Source of the DNA: Mucidula mucida
Taxonomy: Eukaryota > Basidiomycota > Agaricomycetes > Agaricales > Physalacriaceae
Reading direction: 5' to 3'
NCBI GenBank assembly: GCA_015501055.1
Contig: JADNYV010000106.1
Span: forward strand, 60,764-124,763
Length of the DNA: 64,000 bases
The translations under genes were made by a program, and so were the position numbers. This document shows positions 14,102-26,028 of this stretch, piece after piece (the stretch's first letter is position 1; each line of letters starts with the position of its first letter). A model generated the notes under the pieces. The model was not told the origin of the DNA and made no database searches. It saw nothing but the letters and a program-made list of their open reading frames with translations.

Positions 14102-15876
14102 TCAAAGCAGGGGATTCCAGACACTGCGTCCGGAAGATTCGAAAATTCCGCCAGCGGAGAATTTTTCTTTTAAGACAGAGAGTTTTGAGTTGTATTCGTC
14201 AATACCAATGTATGCGCCACACATGCGGCGCTTGCCATCGAAGGCTGATCGACCGTGTAAAACGCGGTGATTATTCACCACTAACATCGCTTCAGTATCA
14301 TCCCAACGTGTTCTGCGACGATGCTCACCAACAGCAGTCCCAGGCGCGAGCTGCACCCAGTATTCCGAATCAGGGCTTGTCAGACACTTGTACCACATTC
14401 GGATAGCTTCGTACCAATCCTCAACCAACAGAGGATCAAGGTGGTTCATTACACTGCGATCATCATTGTTCCATCGGACTTGGGTAAGCTCATTAGTGAA
14501 TGAATCATGGGTGAGAACAGGATATCCGGAGAAGGGTGCTGCGCGGTATAGAGACGTGTCTTCGCCTGCAGCATGCGCCGGCACGGGTACGCGAGAGAGG
14601 AGAGAATACGCGTCGGGGTAGAGCTCTTTCAAGATAGAGGCGACGTAGAAACCATCGACAAGCAGGGTAGCACCACCTGTGCCTTCAGTATGTTGTAAAG
14701 ATGGAAGAGTTGTAGACCACAGGGATCTGTGTAGTATGTGTTATCAGTATGCGCACCCAAAGCAAGGGTGGTATATGCGGTGTCGCCTCGGGCGAGATCC
14801 GCTGTGAAGTCCCAGAATTTGCCATCTAGGTCATGATCAGTTCAGTGCTGAATTCTTTGCACGAGTGGAACGAACATTGAGTTTCGCGTATGAATCCAAT
14901 GCGCTCCGAGAGCTTTTCAGTGTCTTCGGTAGTCTCGGGAACACCAGTGACGAAGGAAAAACCAAACTTGTCCTAAAAACTCGAGATGAATGTAGTCCGT
15001 CACTGTGTAGCGGAGTATACGTACAACATTGGAGAGCCACCGAAAGAGCCCACGTCGTCATGAGCCATGACTTCATCATAAGTAACGACGGGTGGATCCT
15101 GTTGTATTTTGGAACCCCATAATATTTTACTGTCAGGTTCAATCTAGCGTTCGTTCGGAAAGTGTGAAATTTAGCACCTACCCGTCTAGAGGTTCTCGTT
15201 TTCGCAATGGGGGATCATAGGAATTCTCTTGAAGCCACGACCAAGGGTATAAGGATAAATGAGAGGATGATGACGGCCCTAGAGAGATGGTCAGTCTTCG
15301 ATAAAGCAGAGTAAACACGTCGACTTGCATGATATTAGGAGTCCTTCAGGCTTGGATTCCACACTAAGAGGCTTGACATCGGGCGGTATCTGATGTAGAG
15401 TGTTATCCGAGATCCGATATGGAGACTCAAGTCCAAACCTCAAAAGTATTAACAAGCCTTTGCTTGGTGATTGCATGGAAACACTTGGGGCAACGGCAGT
15501 GGTCCCGAAGCCACATATTGTGACTAAGAAGCAGATAAGCACAAGTTTTGTCATGCTAGGGAGCACTCACAATCGTGACCATGTCCGGGTATCCCATCCT
15601 ACGGCTACCTTTTTATCGTCGACACTGACAATAGGCAGATCGTCGGTGGAGACGTAGGCAAACGACTGTGGCTCATCAGCAAAGGAAGGCGCCTGAGGCC
15701 GTAAAAGGGCTGCAGATGCCCAAGCCCGAGTCGATTGGAGGCTGAGTCCGGGCGAGATGGATGGCCTTGCCGAGCGCTACAAGAACATAAGCATGATGTG
15801 CATATAAAAGTTGGCGAGAACATACTGCGATAGTCCGCCCGAGTCTACAAGCGCGCCGTGGAATACCCCGCCACAT
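14102..15876 (-). pseudogene. Trimethyllysine dioxygenase (carnitine synthesis), two frame breaks
   Basis: Eight exons: 15876-15826, 15776-15571, 15523-15439, 15389-15329, 15278-15182, 15129-15025, 14972-14876, 14825-14102. The family hydroxylates trimethyllysine in mitochondria using Fe(II) and 2-oxoglutarate. Visible: an Arg-rich presequence, the Zn site WLRDHCRCPKCFH, the iron ligands in GAHTDNTYY (HxD) and the distal His in NNHRVLHGRSAF. The intron at 15328 has a GC donor (GCAAGT). Reading frame is lost twice: in a GGG run at 15049-15051 (exon 6) and a TTT run at 14697-14699 (exon 8). One extra base at each point would restore strong homology, so this is either a young pseudogene or two homopolymer errors. 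All splice sites and active-site residues are otherwise intact. Confidence 0.85.
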
Positions 15877-16107
15877 TTTCTACGACAGCAGAGAGCTCAG
15901 ACCACTGACAGTCCAGGTCCAAGATCGAGGCACCTCAAAACTTCGGCAGCGTCAGCAATCGCCACGTGCAGCGCGTCTGCTAGATGACACGGTGGAAATG
16001 ACATGCATACATGTCAAGTAATGTCACCGCCATCATGGACTGCTCTTACTAAGTTGACCCAAGCTGCTTAAAAGCGAGCTTTTCGGTTTGACTGACATGT
16101 CCCCGCC

Positions 16108-17346
16108 ATGCATGCTGGCCAGCTCCTTCCCCCAGAATTATGGGCAGAAATATTCCTGTACTGCACTGCTGAACGTGCCAATCCCACGGCAATCTCTATA
16201 TCTCATGTCTGCCAGTATTGGCGGGTGAGTAGACACTTCGATAACGAAGTTTAAAGATCTGCTCAACTTCATTTCTAGGAAATCATTCTCCACGTTCATC
16301 CCATATGGACGACTGTTGTGATGAACATTGACCGACATGATCTGGCAGTACTACTTGACATGAACCGGACCTGGGCTAGCCGATCTGGTTCTCTTCCCCT
16401 CCGTCTTGAGCTACGCGTGAAAAAGGACACTTTCACCGAGCTCGAAGTAACCCGCCGTCATTGCATCGCGTTCGTCCGCACCATCGCGAACCGGTGCCGA
16501 TCCCTATACATCGAGTTGACCCACCCCAGTTGCATACAACTGGTCATTCTCGAATTGGACTGCCCCTTCCCCGTCCTCCAAGACGTCCAGCTAGTATGCG
16601 AACCGCATGACGGCGTCTCCAGTTTCTGCCGCATTCCCTTCCAATGCCCGCTCATCCGCAAGATGATCACGAGCATCGTGCCAGGCTGGCAGAATCCCTC
16701 ACTCGGTGGCCTCACCACTCTTCATCTCAAATGGACTCTCATGCACCATCGTCTCCTTTTCAAAGTCCTGGAGACTTGCACTCTGCTCGAGGACTTGAAA
16801 CTCGATGGCCGAGTTGGCCACGATGATCCCATACAAAGCACCCACATCCTCCTCCCACATCTCCGGACATTTCAAACGTCCGACATCTCATCTGCCATAT
16901 ACCTTGCGCTACCTAACCTTTCCGTTTTCGAACTCACACGTCCAAATATATTGGATACGGCACACAGAGGGTTCGCCGTTGCCCTCTGTTTCCGTGCCCT
17001 TCTCAAGGCGTCCAATAATCCACCTCTCCGACATCTCATCTTACATGATGTCTCCGTCGACGATATGACACTCCCCCTTCTCGGTGCTGCATCAGAACTC
17101 GAAGGCATCACCTTCATATCATGCACCGTAGACTCTTCGTCAAGAGATCACCTTCCCGTCCGCGATTCGAGCGATGCAACATTTCTATTTCCCAAACTCA
17201 GTGCCCTCCGATTCGTCGAGAGCTCCGATCTCGTCGAGTTCATGTCATGCGTTATCCACGCACGGCAGAATTGCAGTTCTTCCCCGCCGCTATTGTTGGA
17301 GGTGAAAAACAGACATCATGATTTCTCACACACCGGACTCAACTAA
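16108..17346 (+). CDS. F-box protein
   Basis: Two exons, 16108-16224 and 16279-17346, give 394 aa. The N terminus LLPPELWAEIFLYC followed by ISHVCQYWREIIL is a typical agaricomycete F-box, expected to bind Skp1 and carry substrates to an SCF ubiquitin ligase. The rest is a Leu-rich region with irregular LRR-like helices (LRTFQ, LRHLILHDV, LSALRFV), as in the large expanded F-box families of mushrooms. The stop codon TAA at 17344-17346 is made of the TA target duplication plus the first base of the MITE that follows. Without the insertion the frame would have ended two codons later. Confidence 0.8.
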
Positions 17347-17776
17347 GGTAGAGGACACCCATACGCAGCCTACCTACCAAATTGGGACATGTTTTCCATA
17401 TTTTACTCAGTATACTTGCTACAGTGACTTTCTCAACATTCTGCTTCCAGCAGATTCTTTGAACTCACGATAGATATGTCCATTTTCAATATGGTGAGCA
17501 TCAAGCTTTGCGTTGAGGCTCTATCTTCCGATGAATGGCTGAAATCTGGCACCAAGTGGTGCACAGCCACTCACGCCCGTCCATCAATAATCTCGAGATA
17601 GAGGTCTGAGGAGGACAGAAGTCTCCCATTTCTGCATCCAAAGAGCGAAGGAATATGATTTCAAACAAATTGCTGGAAACATTTTTACCATAAAGCACCG
17701 CAGTGAATGGTAAACAGTGAATTATTGAAACCCGTCCCAATTTGGTAGGTAGGCTGCGTATGGGTGTCCTCTACCT
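17346..17776. mobile_element. MITE with perfect 43-bp terminal inverted repeats and TA target duplication
   Basis: Arms 17346-17388 and 17734-17776 are exact reverse complements (43 of 43, by eye). The flanks are TA at 17344-17345 and TA at 17777-17778. The 345-bp interior carries no credible ORF. TA duplication and size fit a non-autonomous Tc1/mariner-type element. The perfect arms suggest recent insertion. Its left end forms the stop codon of the F-box gene. Confidence 0.85.
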
Positions 17777-17852
17777 TACTCGTAATGGTATTTAAATTAT
17801 ATGTTACAGCAATGTATATTGAGATCTCAGCCTAATGAACGAGTACACAGAA

Positions 17853-20800
17853 TCAACTACGCCAATATTGTGCCAAGTCGTGAATACGGTCCAACACCAC
17901 CGTGATATACGACGTCTCATTGAGAAGCGTCTCAAAGTGTTTGATGGCATCTTCCTCGGTTAGATCCAATCTGAACTTCTCTTGCAACTGTTCGTGTACA
18001 TCCCGGTGCTTGATATCAGGAATGTTCGCGTCTACCATAAGCGCAACCAAATTCAGTATCAAGTTGGCGTTCTTTCGCAAGATAGTGAACGCGGTGAAAC
18101 AAAAGTTCTTGAACCGCGCATAATGGGGCGACTGTGCCCCACCCATACCATCGACCATCTCCTTGCACACTTTTACGGCAGGCGGGAAAGGCTTAGGATC
18201 GCGACCGAGTATGTACCCGAAGTCGACTATAAAAAACTGGTCAGACAGCTTGCAGCACAACACAAAATTAGCTTTACCGTGGAAGAAGTGTCCATCGGGA
18301 GCAACGAGAAGATTGTCCAAGTGACGATCGCCAACACCGAGGATGTATGTCACAACACAGTATCCAGCTGCGCGGCCAATGAATCAGTCATTGTATGAAA
18401 GCGAGAGAAAGAAACCCACCACAACTCCGAACAAATGTATCGATAACGGCTGGCTCGACACCAGATGTACCAACACTACCCTCATCCGGGTAATGCGCAC
18501 GCATATAGTTGAGCAGCGTCCCGTGTTCACTTACTATCGCCGCGATAGTTTTACTCGGAATGAATTGCGCCATGCCTTGCAACGGGCCCGTCGCCAGCAC
18601 ATCGTACGGACTCAACTTCAAATCCAGATTCTCCTTCCTCAATAACCTATCCATAAGCGTGAACAACTGTATCACCAGCTGGTCTTGCCGCATGTCGTCG
18701 CCGTCTTTGAAGATGACGGGAAATTCCGAACCGTCGGAGCATTGGAAGTACAACAGGAAAGGGTACAGGTTGGATTTAAACACTGATGACTTTTCTGGGA
18801 TGATGCCGACTATCTCGATGCGAGCGTTGAGGGGAAGGGGAAGCGGCGACATGGAGAGAAGACCATTCTTTGAATCATTGATGATGGACCTAAGCTTCTC
18901 AATCTTTTTTGGTCTGGGATCTTTAGATGTACGGATTTCGCGTGCCCTCTTCGCCAGAGTCTCGACGAGTTGACCTTGACGTCGCATCAGTTCTCGTCGT
19001 TCAGAACCATTGGGAGCCTGAGTATAAGTCAAGTTTCAAACACGTCAAGACACAAGATAGACCAACCTCTAACACCTTGCTCATAAACTTGAATACGACA
19101 CGTCCATACATCTTTGCGATGACTTTGTCCTCCAGAGCAACCTCGACCATGAGGTACCAGTATAATCTGTTGCCCAAAATGGCATTCTTCACTCCGCGAG
19201 TGATCATAAAGTCGGTCAATCCGCTATCATCGTAGGATATTGCGTTGGTAGCAGAACGCGAGGAGCGTTGTTCACTGGCGGCACTTTCAAACTTCAGTGC
19301 TTGTACCAGTTGCAGCAGATAGAGAAGAAGTTCCTGGAGTAAACGTGAGATTATTATACGACCACTAGCGAAAAGAATCTTACGTCGTCGTCCGCTCTAC
19401 TTAGTTGCTTGACAGCAAACGCCCTGACTCGCGAATCCACAGTACCTGGTCCAAGCAGTTCCAAGGCGTCGTCAATATCAATTTCAGTCCATTGGGGCAG
19501 TAGTTCTTCGACAGCTTGCTTCACTTCTGAGGGATCCCGCCACGTAACCGATTTAAGGAACTTTGTCAGGCCGCGTTTATCTCGAGCGAGATAGAAACGA
19601 AATTTCCAGATGAGATCCTTTTCTTCGGAGTTCAAAGGTTGACTGGGTGCGTAATTGAGAATTTCTCCAATGCTGTCACGAATCTTAGCGTTAGGCTTCA
19701 GTTCGCGGTCGTACGGCCCACTACGATGGCTTCGGACGAGTCGACGGTGCTTATCCTCCACAGGATTTTCCCGAGCTACATCGGGGTCGAGCACGCTCCA
19801 CAAGTAAGGATCTTGTGTTAGTGATGAAGTTTGAGCAACTGGTGTTTGCGGTGGAGGAGGAGGGGTGCTAGAAGTGGACGGTTGACTGGATGCTTCCTGC
19901 AGCGTTTCAGTAAGATGAGAGAAGCGAGTAACTCGGGATCTTACGGGTTCGTTGAATATGACAGGAAAATCAAAGCGAGGCAGATCGATGTAGAGGTAAA
20001 GGTTTTCTGATTTTTGAGTTTCTGCCTGTGACGGATGTTAAAGAAGCTGTCGCGTATGATTCCAGGGCACATACAGAGTGCACTTCTTCCATTTTCCGAA
20101 ATGTCATCTTATCTAGCCAGTCGGACTTGGGCAAATCACCACGTTCGTACTTCTTGACAAGCTGTTGTCCAGAGCTGAGTTGGAGTTTCATGTATATGAA
20201 CCGGACTGACCTTCTCCAATCTACCCATTTCATCTCGCGATCCAAATTTGCTCGGTGTGGTTGATTCGGCGGAACCGTCGGCCTCGATGTCTTTCCAGAG
20301 CAGTAATCGATGCTTCCCGCGACGTAACGTCCTGAGAGGTGTAAGAATGGACTATGAAGGTATAGAGCGACATACCACTTCTTTCCAAAAAGACGAAATG
20401 TCGAACCACCAACGGGTGCAGCGCAACGCGGTCCAGCAATGTCCCAGACTGTGAATGTGATCTGAGCGTTGAGTGGGAGATCACAGTATCGAATGGGTAG
20501 TGTTATCCATTCGTTCCAACTGAAAGGTCATGAGCGGTTTCAAAGGAATCGCATACACATAAACGCACGTATACGAGTTCTTGAAGGCCTTGAACGATGT
20601 GCGGAAAGGGATAGTGAGAGGCTTGTTGTCGGCGACAAGCTGGCATGTCACGTAAAGATCTGACAATGTGCTTGAGCCCAGGTTACCACCAGTGCGCGTA
20701 GGGCAGTGTCTGGCTACTCACGATAGCTGGACACCGTGAAAACGCAATTCTGGTTTCTCCAGGAGCTCCGTCAACGAATGCGGCTGTCGGATGCCTTCCA

Positions 20801-20930
20801 GCTGGTTTCTGCGCCACAATTAGAGTCAGATTGACCGCGTACACCATCGTTCTTACATTCTAAAGGTAACCGGGATCTTGAGGTTGGACAGAGTCGCAAA
20901 GGTGAAGTCGTCGCGGTTGTCTTTGTCCAT
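17853..20930 (-). CDS. VPS34: Class III phosphatidylinositol 3-kinase
   Basis: Twelve exons (20930-20857, 20808-20722, 20670-20569, 20519-20376, 20331-20211, 20161-20075, 20025-19945, 19896-19384, 19333-19067, 19017-18420, 18367-18278, 18226-17853) give 845 aa. The kinase makes PI3P for endosome sorting and autophagy. Order: C2 domain (LYVTCQLVADNKPL, then WNEWITLPIRYCDLP and FRLFGKK), linker with KKYERGDLPKSDWLDK, PIK helical domain (DLIWKFRFYL), and lipid-kinase domain with FKDGDDMRQDQL, catalytic loop GVGDRHLDN and the DFGYILG activation segment. An intron splits the last two motifs. The C terminus ends in the helix LAQYWRS. The ATG at 20930 is chosen because the divergent glycosyltransferase begins 55 bp away; an in-frame ATG at 21128 would overlap it. 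Confidence 0.95.
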
Positions 20931-20984
20931 CGGGGTCACGGTCAGAAGCAGAGCTGTCCGGATTGGGACAATATGGAAACTTAG
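20931..20984. promoter_or_regulatory. 54-bp divergent intergenic spacer, VPS34 / glycosyltransferase
   Basis: The two start codons point away from each other with 54 bp between. At least one promoter must extend into the other gene's coding sequence, or both 5' UTRs are extremely short. No TATA box is visible. Confidence 0.55.
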
Positions 20985-22232
20985 ATGCCCACCCTCAAGG
21001 TCAGCCTCCGCACGCTGCGTTTCCTGCTCTATACCCTCGCGATATCCGTGCTTGGCCTTGTATATGCATTCTATCTGTACGAGCCACATGTCGAGCTCGC
21101 CTTTTATGGCCGCGATTGGGTCCACCAAGAGCTCGAAGTAACCGCACCGCTTGCAGGCTGCTTCGATTCTGCTCGCGTCAGTCCACAGTACAACATATCT
21201 TCCTTTGTTTATGGCCCAAAGAGAAACGAAGTACAGGCAGGATTGCAGCTACGCATGGGTCTTGACTGCTACGACCTTGCGGGCACCATACGCAGCACAC
21301 CATCCCCTTCCGCCGACACGCCAGTACCCACAGACGAACGCGTTCATTTCCATACATATTGGCGGAATGATCTTGCAGCATTCGGCCCTCGCCAAGAGTA
21401 CATGCTCAAGTCCTTCTTTGCTACCCAAAATGTCAAGACCTCTCGCCTTATTCTCTGGTCCAACGGAGAGCTAGGTCATAATTCCATTCTGCAATCCTAT
21501 TTGCGGCGTTATCCCGAGTCCTTCGCACTCAAAATTGTCGATATTCCTTCCCTTGCTGTAGGAACCGAGCTTGAGAACAGCCCATTGCTGAGTAGAAAGG
21601 ACAAGAAGGCGTGGGTGGATGGAGATCTCATTCGCCTTTTGCTCTTGTGGAACTACGGCGGAGTCTGGGTTGACATGGACTCCCTTCTCACTCGAAATTT
21701 TGACCCTCTACTGGAGCATGAATTCGTTACTCAGTGGGACTGTTATGGTTCGCTTTTCTTCGTAATTCTTAATCCTAGAGTTCTGAATCTAGTAGACAAG
21801 CTCTACCAACCGTTCAATGGTGCACTCATGCGCTTCCGCAAACATTCACCTTACCTTTGCGAGGCATTTCACATAATGCTCACCTCTACGCCTCCACGCT
21901 CAGATTCCACTGATTGGGGCTCAACACTTTACCACAAACTTTGGCGGCGACTCATCGCAGGGTCTGTTCCACCTTTCAAAATTCTCCCATTCTGCTTCAG
22001 CGACGGGCGATCTTGTCGTCTTGATAACAGGCTTCCTGATCCTTTTATGCCAGACGACTCGAAAGGTAAGTGGACTATGGGATTAGGTATGGAGGAAGGC
22101 GGACCTTTGGATAAGGTCTTGAATAGCGTCTTTGGTGTCCATCTACACAATCAGTGGGATAAAGAGTTTCCGAAGAATGGCTGGGTGGACAGATTACTGC
22201 TGCGACGATATGAGGCTAAATTGAGTTCATAG
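20985..22232 (+). CDS. Type II membrane glycosyltransferase with DXD motif (GT32-like)
   Basis: One exon, 415 aa. A single hydrophobic segment near residues 13-32 (LLYTLAISVLGLVYAFYLY) after a short basic N terminus marks a type II Golgi protein. The catalytic region has HTYWR, ILWSNGELG and NYGGVWVDMDSLLTRNF, where DMD is the metal-binding DXD of the 'glycosyltransferase sugar-binding region containing DXD' family. These enzymes extend mannose- or galactose-containing glycans; donor and acceptor cannot be read from sequence. It is intronless beside intron-rich neighbours. Confidence 0.85.
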   Translation: MPTLKVSLRTLRFLLYTLAISVLGLVYAFYLYEPHVELAFYGRDWVHQELEVTAPLAGCFDSARVSPQYNISSFVYGPKRNEVQAGLQLRMGLDCYDLAGTIRSTPSPSADTPVPTDERVHFHTYWRNDLAAFGPRQEYMLKSFFATQNVKTSRLILWSNGELGHNSILQSYLRRYPESFALKIVDIPSLAVGTELENSPLLSRKDKKAWVDGDLIRLLLLWNYGGVWVDMDSLLTRNFDPLLEHEFVTQWDCYGSLFFVILNPRVLNLVDKLYQPFNGALMRFRKHSPYLCEAFHIMLTSTPPRSDSTDWGSTLYHKLWRRLIAGSVPPFKILPFCFSDGRSCRLDNRLPDPFMPDDSKGKWTMGLGMEEGGPLDKVLNSVFGVHLHNQWDKEFPKNGWVDRLLLRRYEAKLSS

Positions 22233-23439
22233 CGCATCTAGATCTCACATCTTTATCTCTCTTAGCAAGCTGAGCTGTCTACGAAGTGTACGACAATACA
22301 TCGGCGTACCTACCAGCTATCGACTGTTACTGCTCCGACGAAAACGCTCGTTCGACTTATTCTCGAGGAGTCGGAGTTGGGTGCTAGTAATACTAAGTAA
22401 GGGCTGAATGAGAACCAGAATGCGGAGACTAAGCACCGGTCCCTGAAGGCCTGACACGTCGCCTTTAGTGCGCGCAGTGCGCACCTCAGAAAGCCTAGGT
22501 GCATCTTTGTGAGGCTTAACATTCGTGACGACTGCTTTACCTACTCCCATATACTATATTTCACTTGAAGACGGACGACCAACGTATGACAGAGGATACG
22601 CCGAACGAAAGCCGGCCTGACAAGTTACAACCACAACAATTATCCAACGAAACTCGAACCATTACTGCCATAAGGTCTGTTGCACACCTTGTCGTTTCCC
22701 TTTTGTGAATCTTCTTTCTCAGTATACCTTCGGCCTGGCGTTGTACACTTTTGTTCGGGTGAATTTGTTCCCTTACCGTCTCTGGATGGAAGTCCAAGCT
22801 ACTTTTACTGATTTCATTTGAAAAGATTCTAACCACGTTTGGCGACATTGTTCAAGTTACTTCCGACGACCATCATGCAACACGTAAGGTTTGACAATGA
22901 CAGGCCATTGGGACATTGTTACGTTTTTCTGATTGTCAGATCGATATGGCGGGCCTCGGCACCCATATACCAAAAGCGGTGTTTGTGGGTCCTCAATCCC
23001 ATCCGGTTTTGTTACCGTCTTCAGGGCTTGAAATTCTTGGTTTTCTCTAAACAGAATTATAGGTACCCTAGGCAAAATAAACTAGTTCCCGGAAGACCCC
23101 CATTTCGACGCATAATACTTCACGGTATGGGAAGGGCATCGTTGAAGGATCATTGCGCGATGTTGTGAATACAATGTGACGGGTTTGTACCTATCTATCC
23201 CCATCTGTGCCTGCTATTGTGCTAATTGTGTAGTGTCAACTGACTGCCTACTCTCAGAACATGGGGGGCCGTGTGATAAGTTTCAGCACTTGGGGAAATT
23301 AAACAAACGCTTTCGCAGCTTCCCCCAGTGTTCTATCTTCAAAAAGAACATCCCTTTTCGTCATCCGCGTTGCAGCCCCCACTATTCCTGCCTCATCGAT
23401 AGTATCTGTAGCGGACTCCGTTCGCCGCCTTTCTTCACT
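22233..23439. other. Intergenic region without a recognisable gene
   Basis: About 1.2 kb between the glycosyltransferase and the kinase-like gene. The ORFs here are short, without family features or splice-consistent partners. A pyrimidine-rich stretch near 23300-23430 precedes the next ATG and probably belongs to its promoter. Confidence 0.5.
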
Positions 23440-25879
23440 ATGGCATCTGCTTCACAGCACGCGCCCGCGCAAGGTATGTCTGGGCCCCGTGACGAGCACT
23501 TGCGTTAAAACACCTATCCAAGCAGAGCCTCCCGCCTCCTCCCCATTTTCAGACCAGCACGTCGGGATCGATCAACTCATCAAGGAAATCTTTCAGTGGC
23601 CGATACCAGAGCTGTCGTTGCAGGCTCCGACAGATACAGCTTCCATGGTTACTGCACCTCCTTTGACCGATGCGCCGCGTACCAAACGCAAGTCTCATCC
23701 GGCGCCCACTCTTACAAATGATACCCATTGGCCACCAGTATCGCTGCCTTCCGACTTTGAGCTGCATATGGCCCATGATCTCTTGTTGAAACGAGTCGTG
23801 CGCTGTCCTGGTCTTGGACAAGCGCTTGCAGACATATCTGCTGAGCGAGCAGACGCTTTGTCGGAGTACGTTGCTGCGCTCCCCCATGACGTTTTCGCGG
23901 GACATGACCCGGCAGCGTATGAAGAGGCCGTCAAAATCGAGACCTCTGTCGACACAATCAGCGACATTCACCATGCCTATGAAAAGTTTGAATCGCTGGT
24001 GGTGCGCATTGTCGGTGCACTGTATCATCCGATGGTAAACATGCCCCTTCAATCATTTCTCGTGTGGAAAAGTCGAGCGATGTATGGACTGCACAGATCA
24101 ATCGGTGATGGCTACGCCTACATTCATCCTGGTCTGCCTGGTATCCCTCGAGGTGGAGCACAGCCTGAGGCAAAGGAACTCAACAACGTCACCCTCCAGA
24201 ATCTCAACCCTTTCGTCGTCCTCTCCGTTCACCCTGTTGGTGACCCATACTGGGCGACAGGCCTGTCATCGGGCCAAGATGATCTTTTTGATGCCATACA
24301 GACACTCCCCGATGAGGAGATGTTCCATTGGCGAAGCTGTGGTCCGCGATATGGATGTGCTTCCGACTTATGCACACACCGAGGAGTGCATAGCGTCTCC
24401 GGTCGACAAACTGGGCTGGACTCCGATATTTTGGAAGACATACTCGCGAGAGCTGAAAATGCCGTGCCAGTTCAATCTATGGCCGCGGAAGTAGACCCTA
24501 CCATCACCAGAACCAGTCATCCTTTTCGCAAGAAAGCTGAAAGATTGGTCCAAGCTGTACGCTCCATCGCGCTGTAAACTCCAAACAATTGATGAATAAT
24601 TTAGGTCTGGTCGAAGGGCGTAGCTTCCGACGCGACATTCATATTGATGAGTACTGGCAATCGGGATCTCATAGCTATGCGAGATCGCGATACTCAGACA
24701 CTTTATCTCTCTCAGACAATGACCCACCAAAGTCAAGATTTATCTCCTTATGCAGTTCATGCCGGTGCGATATACAGTGCTTTGAAAGACGTCATTGCGC
24801 GCGCAAAAAAGATAGAGAGAAGGCGCGCCACAGAATCCATTATGCCAGATCGTTTCACACGGACCTATCACATTGACGCTATGAAAGGCCCATTACTGCC
24901 AAGCACAGATTACCTTGAAGACGACGACGAACTACGACAGGTAGGTGGCTTCAGCGCTTCTCAGCGTATATATCGCTGATGGATACTTACTTTGCGCACT
25001 TCTAGGGCGCATCTGTGAGTCTCTCCTATCTTCTCATTCTTTTCACTACGATGACGCTGGCCCGTCCAGGTAGAGGAAATGGTTCAGTACTTCAAGGACC
25101 ATCTTGCTGTATGTTGGGATGACGGCAAACGTGGCACGACTCAAACAAAATTTTCGAATATTGGTCGTTTCACCTCCCCTTGGGTGGTCAGAAAGATGAC
25201 AGTATCGTCTACCACGAAAACTCCGAAACCTCAGAAGTGTCTGTCGGTTGTTCGATTGGAGCACCGCGTGTCCAATGACAACTTTCTCTTCATCTGTCAC
25301 TTCCAGCAAGACTATGTTAATCGGGCCATTAAGGGTGGGACGGTCATTGCCAAAGTTGCTACAGTTGCAGGTCGATTCGGGCTCGACATGCTCCGGCACG
25401 AGTATCAGATTTATGAACTACTTGCTACGGAAACGATCGACAGTATACCCAAAGTCTATGGGTTCTATGACAGTACCATTGGAGTGAAGGGCGGCATTCT
25501 GTTTATGGAGAGGTTCGGCAAGCCGTTGAAATTGTTTGAGTCCTCTGACATTCCGAAGACCTTGCAGTGAGTATCTGCCTGTTTCTTTTTTATATCGTTC
25601 GTTAACACGACCCACAGGCCGGCACTGGAGGAGTGGACAAGAGCTCTTCATGCTGCGGGATTTACCCACAATAACCTGACAGACGAACATATTCTCATCG
25701 ATGATAGCCAGCGGGATAAGTGGCGGTTCCGGGTTGTCTCCTGGAAACATGCGGACTATTTCGCAAGCGATATAGACAGAAACAGTGATCACGCTGAAGC
25801 GAAAAGAAAAGACGAGATGGCGATGCTAAGGATTTGTTTCCCATCGGGAGCAAAAAAGCGCAAGGCAACAAAAAAGTAG
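23440..25879 (+). CDS. Pseudokinase-type protein, short paralogue (first kinase domain absent)
   Basis: Six exons (23440-23473, 23523-24556, 24605-24940, 25006-25014, 25070-25566, 25618-25879) give 723 aa. The N-terminal ~470 residues are an unrecognised domain that aligns with the paralogue at 26029-29158 (e.g. RDRDTQTLYLS against RHRESQTLYLS). A 9-nt microexon encoding GAS follows DDELRQ, then a kinase-like domain. That domain keeps the beta-3 Lys (VIAKVA) and helix-C Glu (LRHEYQIYELL), but the catalytic loop reads THNNLTDEHILIDD (HRD to HNN) and DFG is replaced by VSW. It is therefore predicted inactive. The C terminus is Lys-rich (KKRKATKK), possibly nuclear. Compared with its paralogue, the whole first kinase domain is missing with frame kept. 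Confidence 0.82.
25006..25014 (+). other. 9-nt microexon (Gly-Ala-Ser)
   Basis: GGCGCATCT lies between an AG acceptor (TCTAG) and a GTGAGT donor. The same GAS microexon occurs at the same place in the paralogue (26940-26932), which supports it as real. Confidence 0.8.
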
Positions 25880-26028
25880 TGTTGCTCGTATTTCGTATCT
25901 TCCTACCATGATACCATTTATCTTCCGTGTGACTATGTTTCATCGAGAACGTAAACTACGCTGGCGAGGATGGTCCTGGATCAATCGTAAAGTGATAATC
26001 GAAGGCACCCCAGACAATACTCACTCTG

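Noticed and set aside
20853..21128. Longer VPS34 N terminus from the ATG at 21128
   Set aside because: It would overlap the strongly supported glycosyltransferase coding sequence, and VPS34 normally begins shortly before DFTFA.
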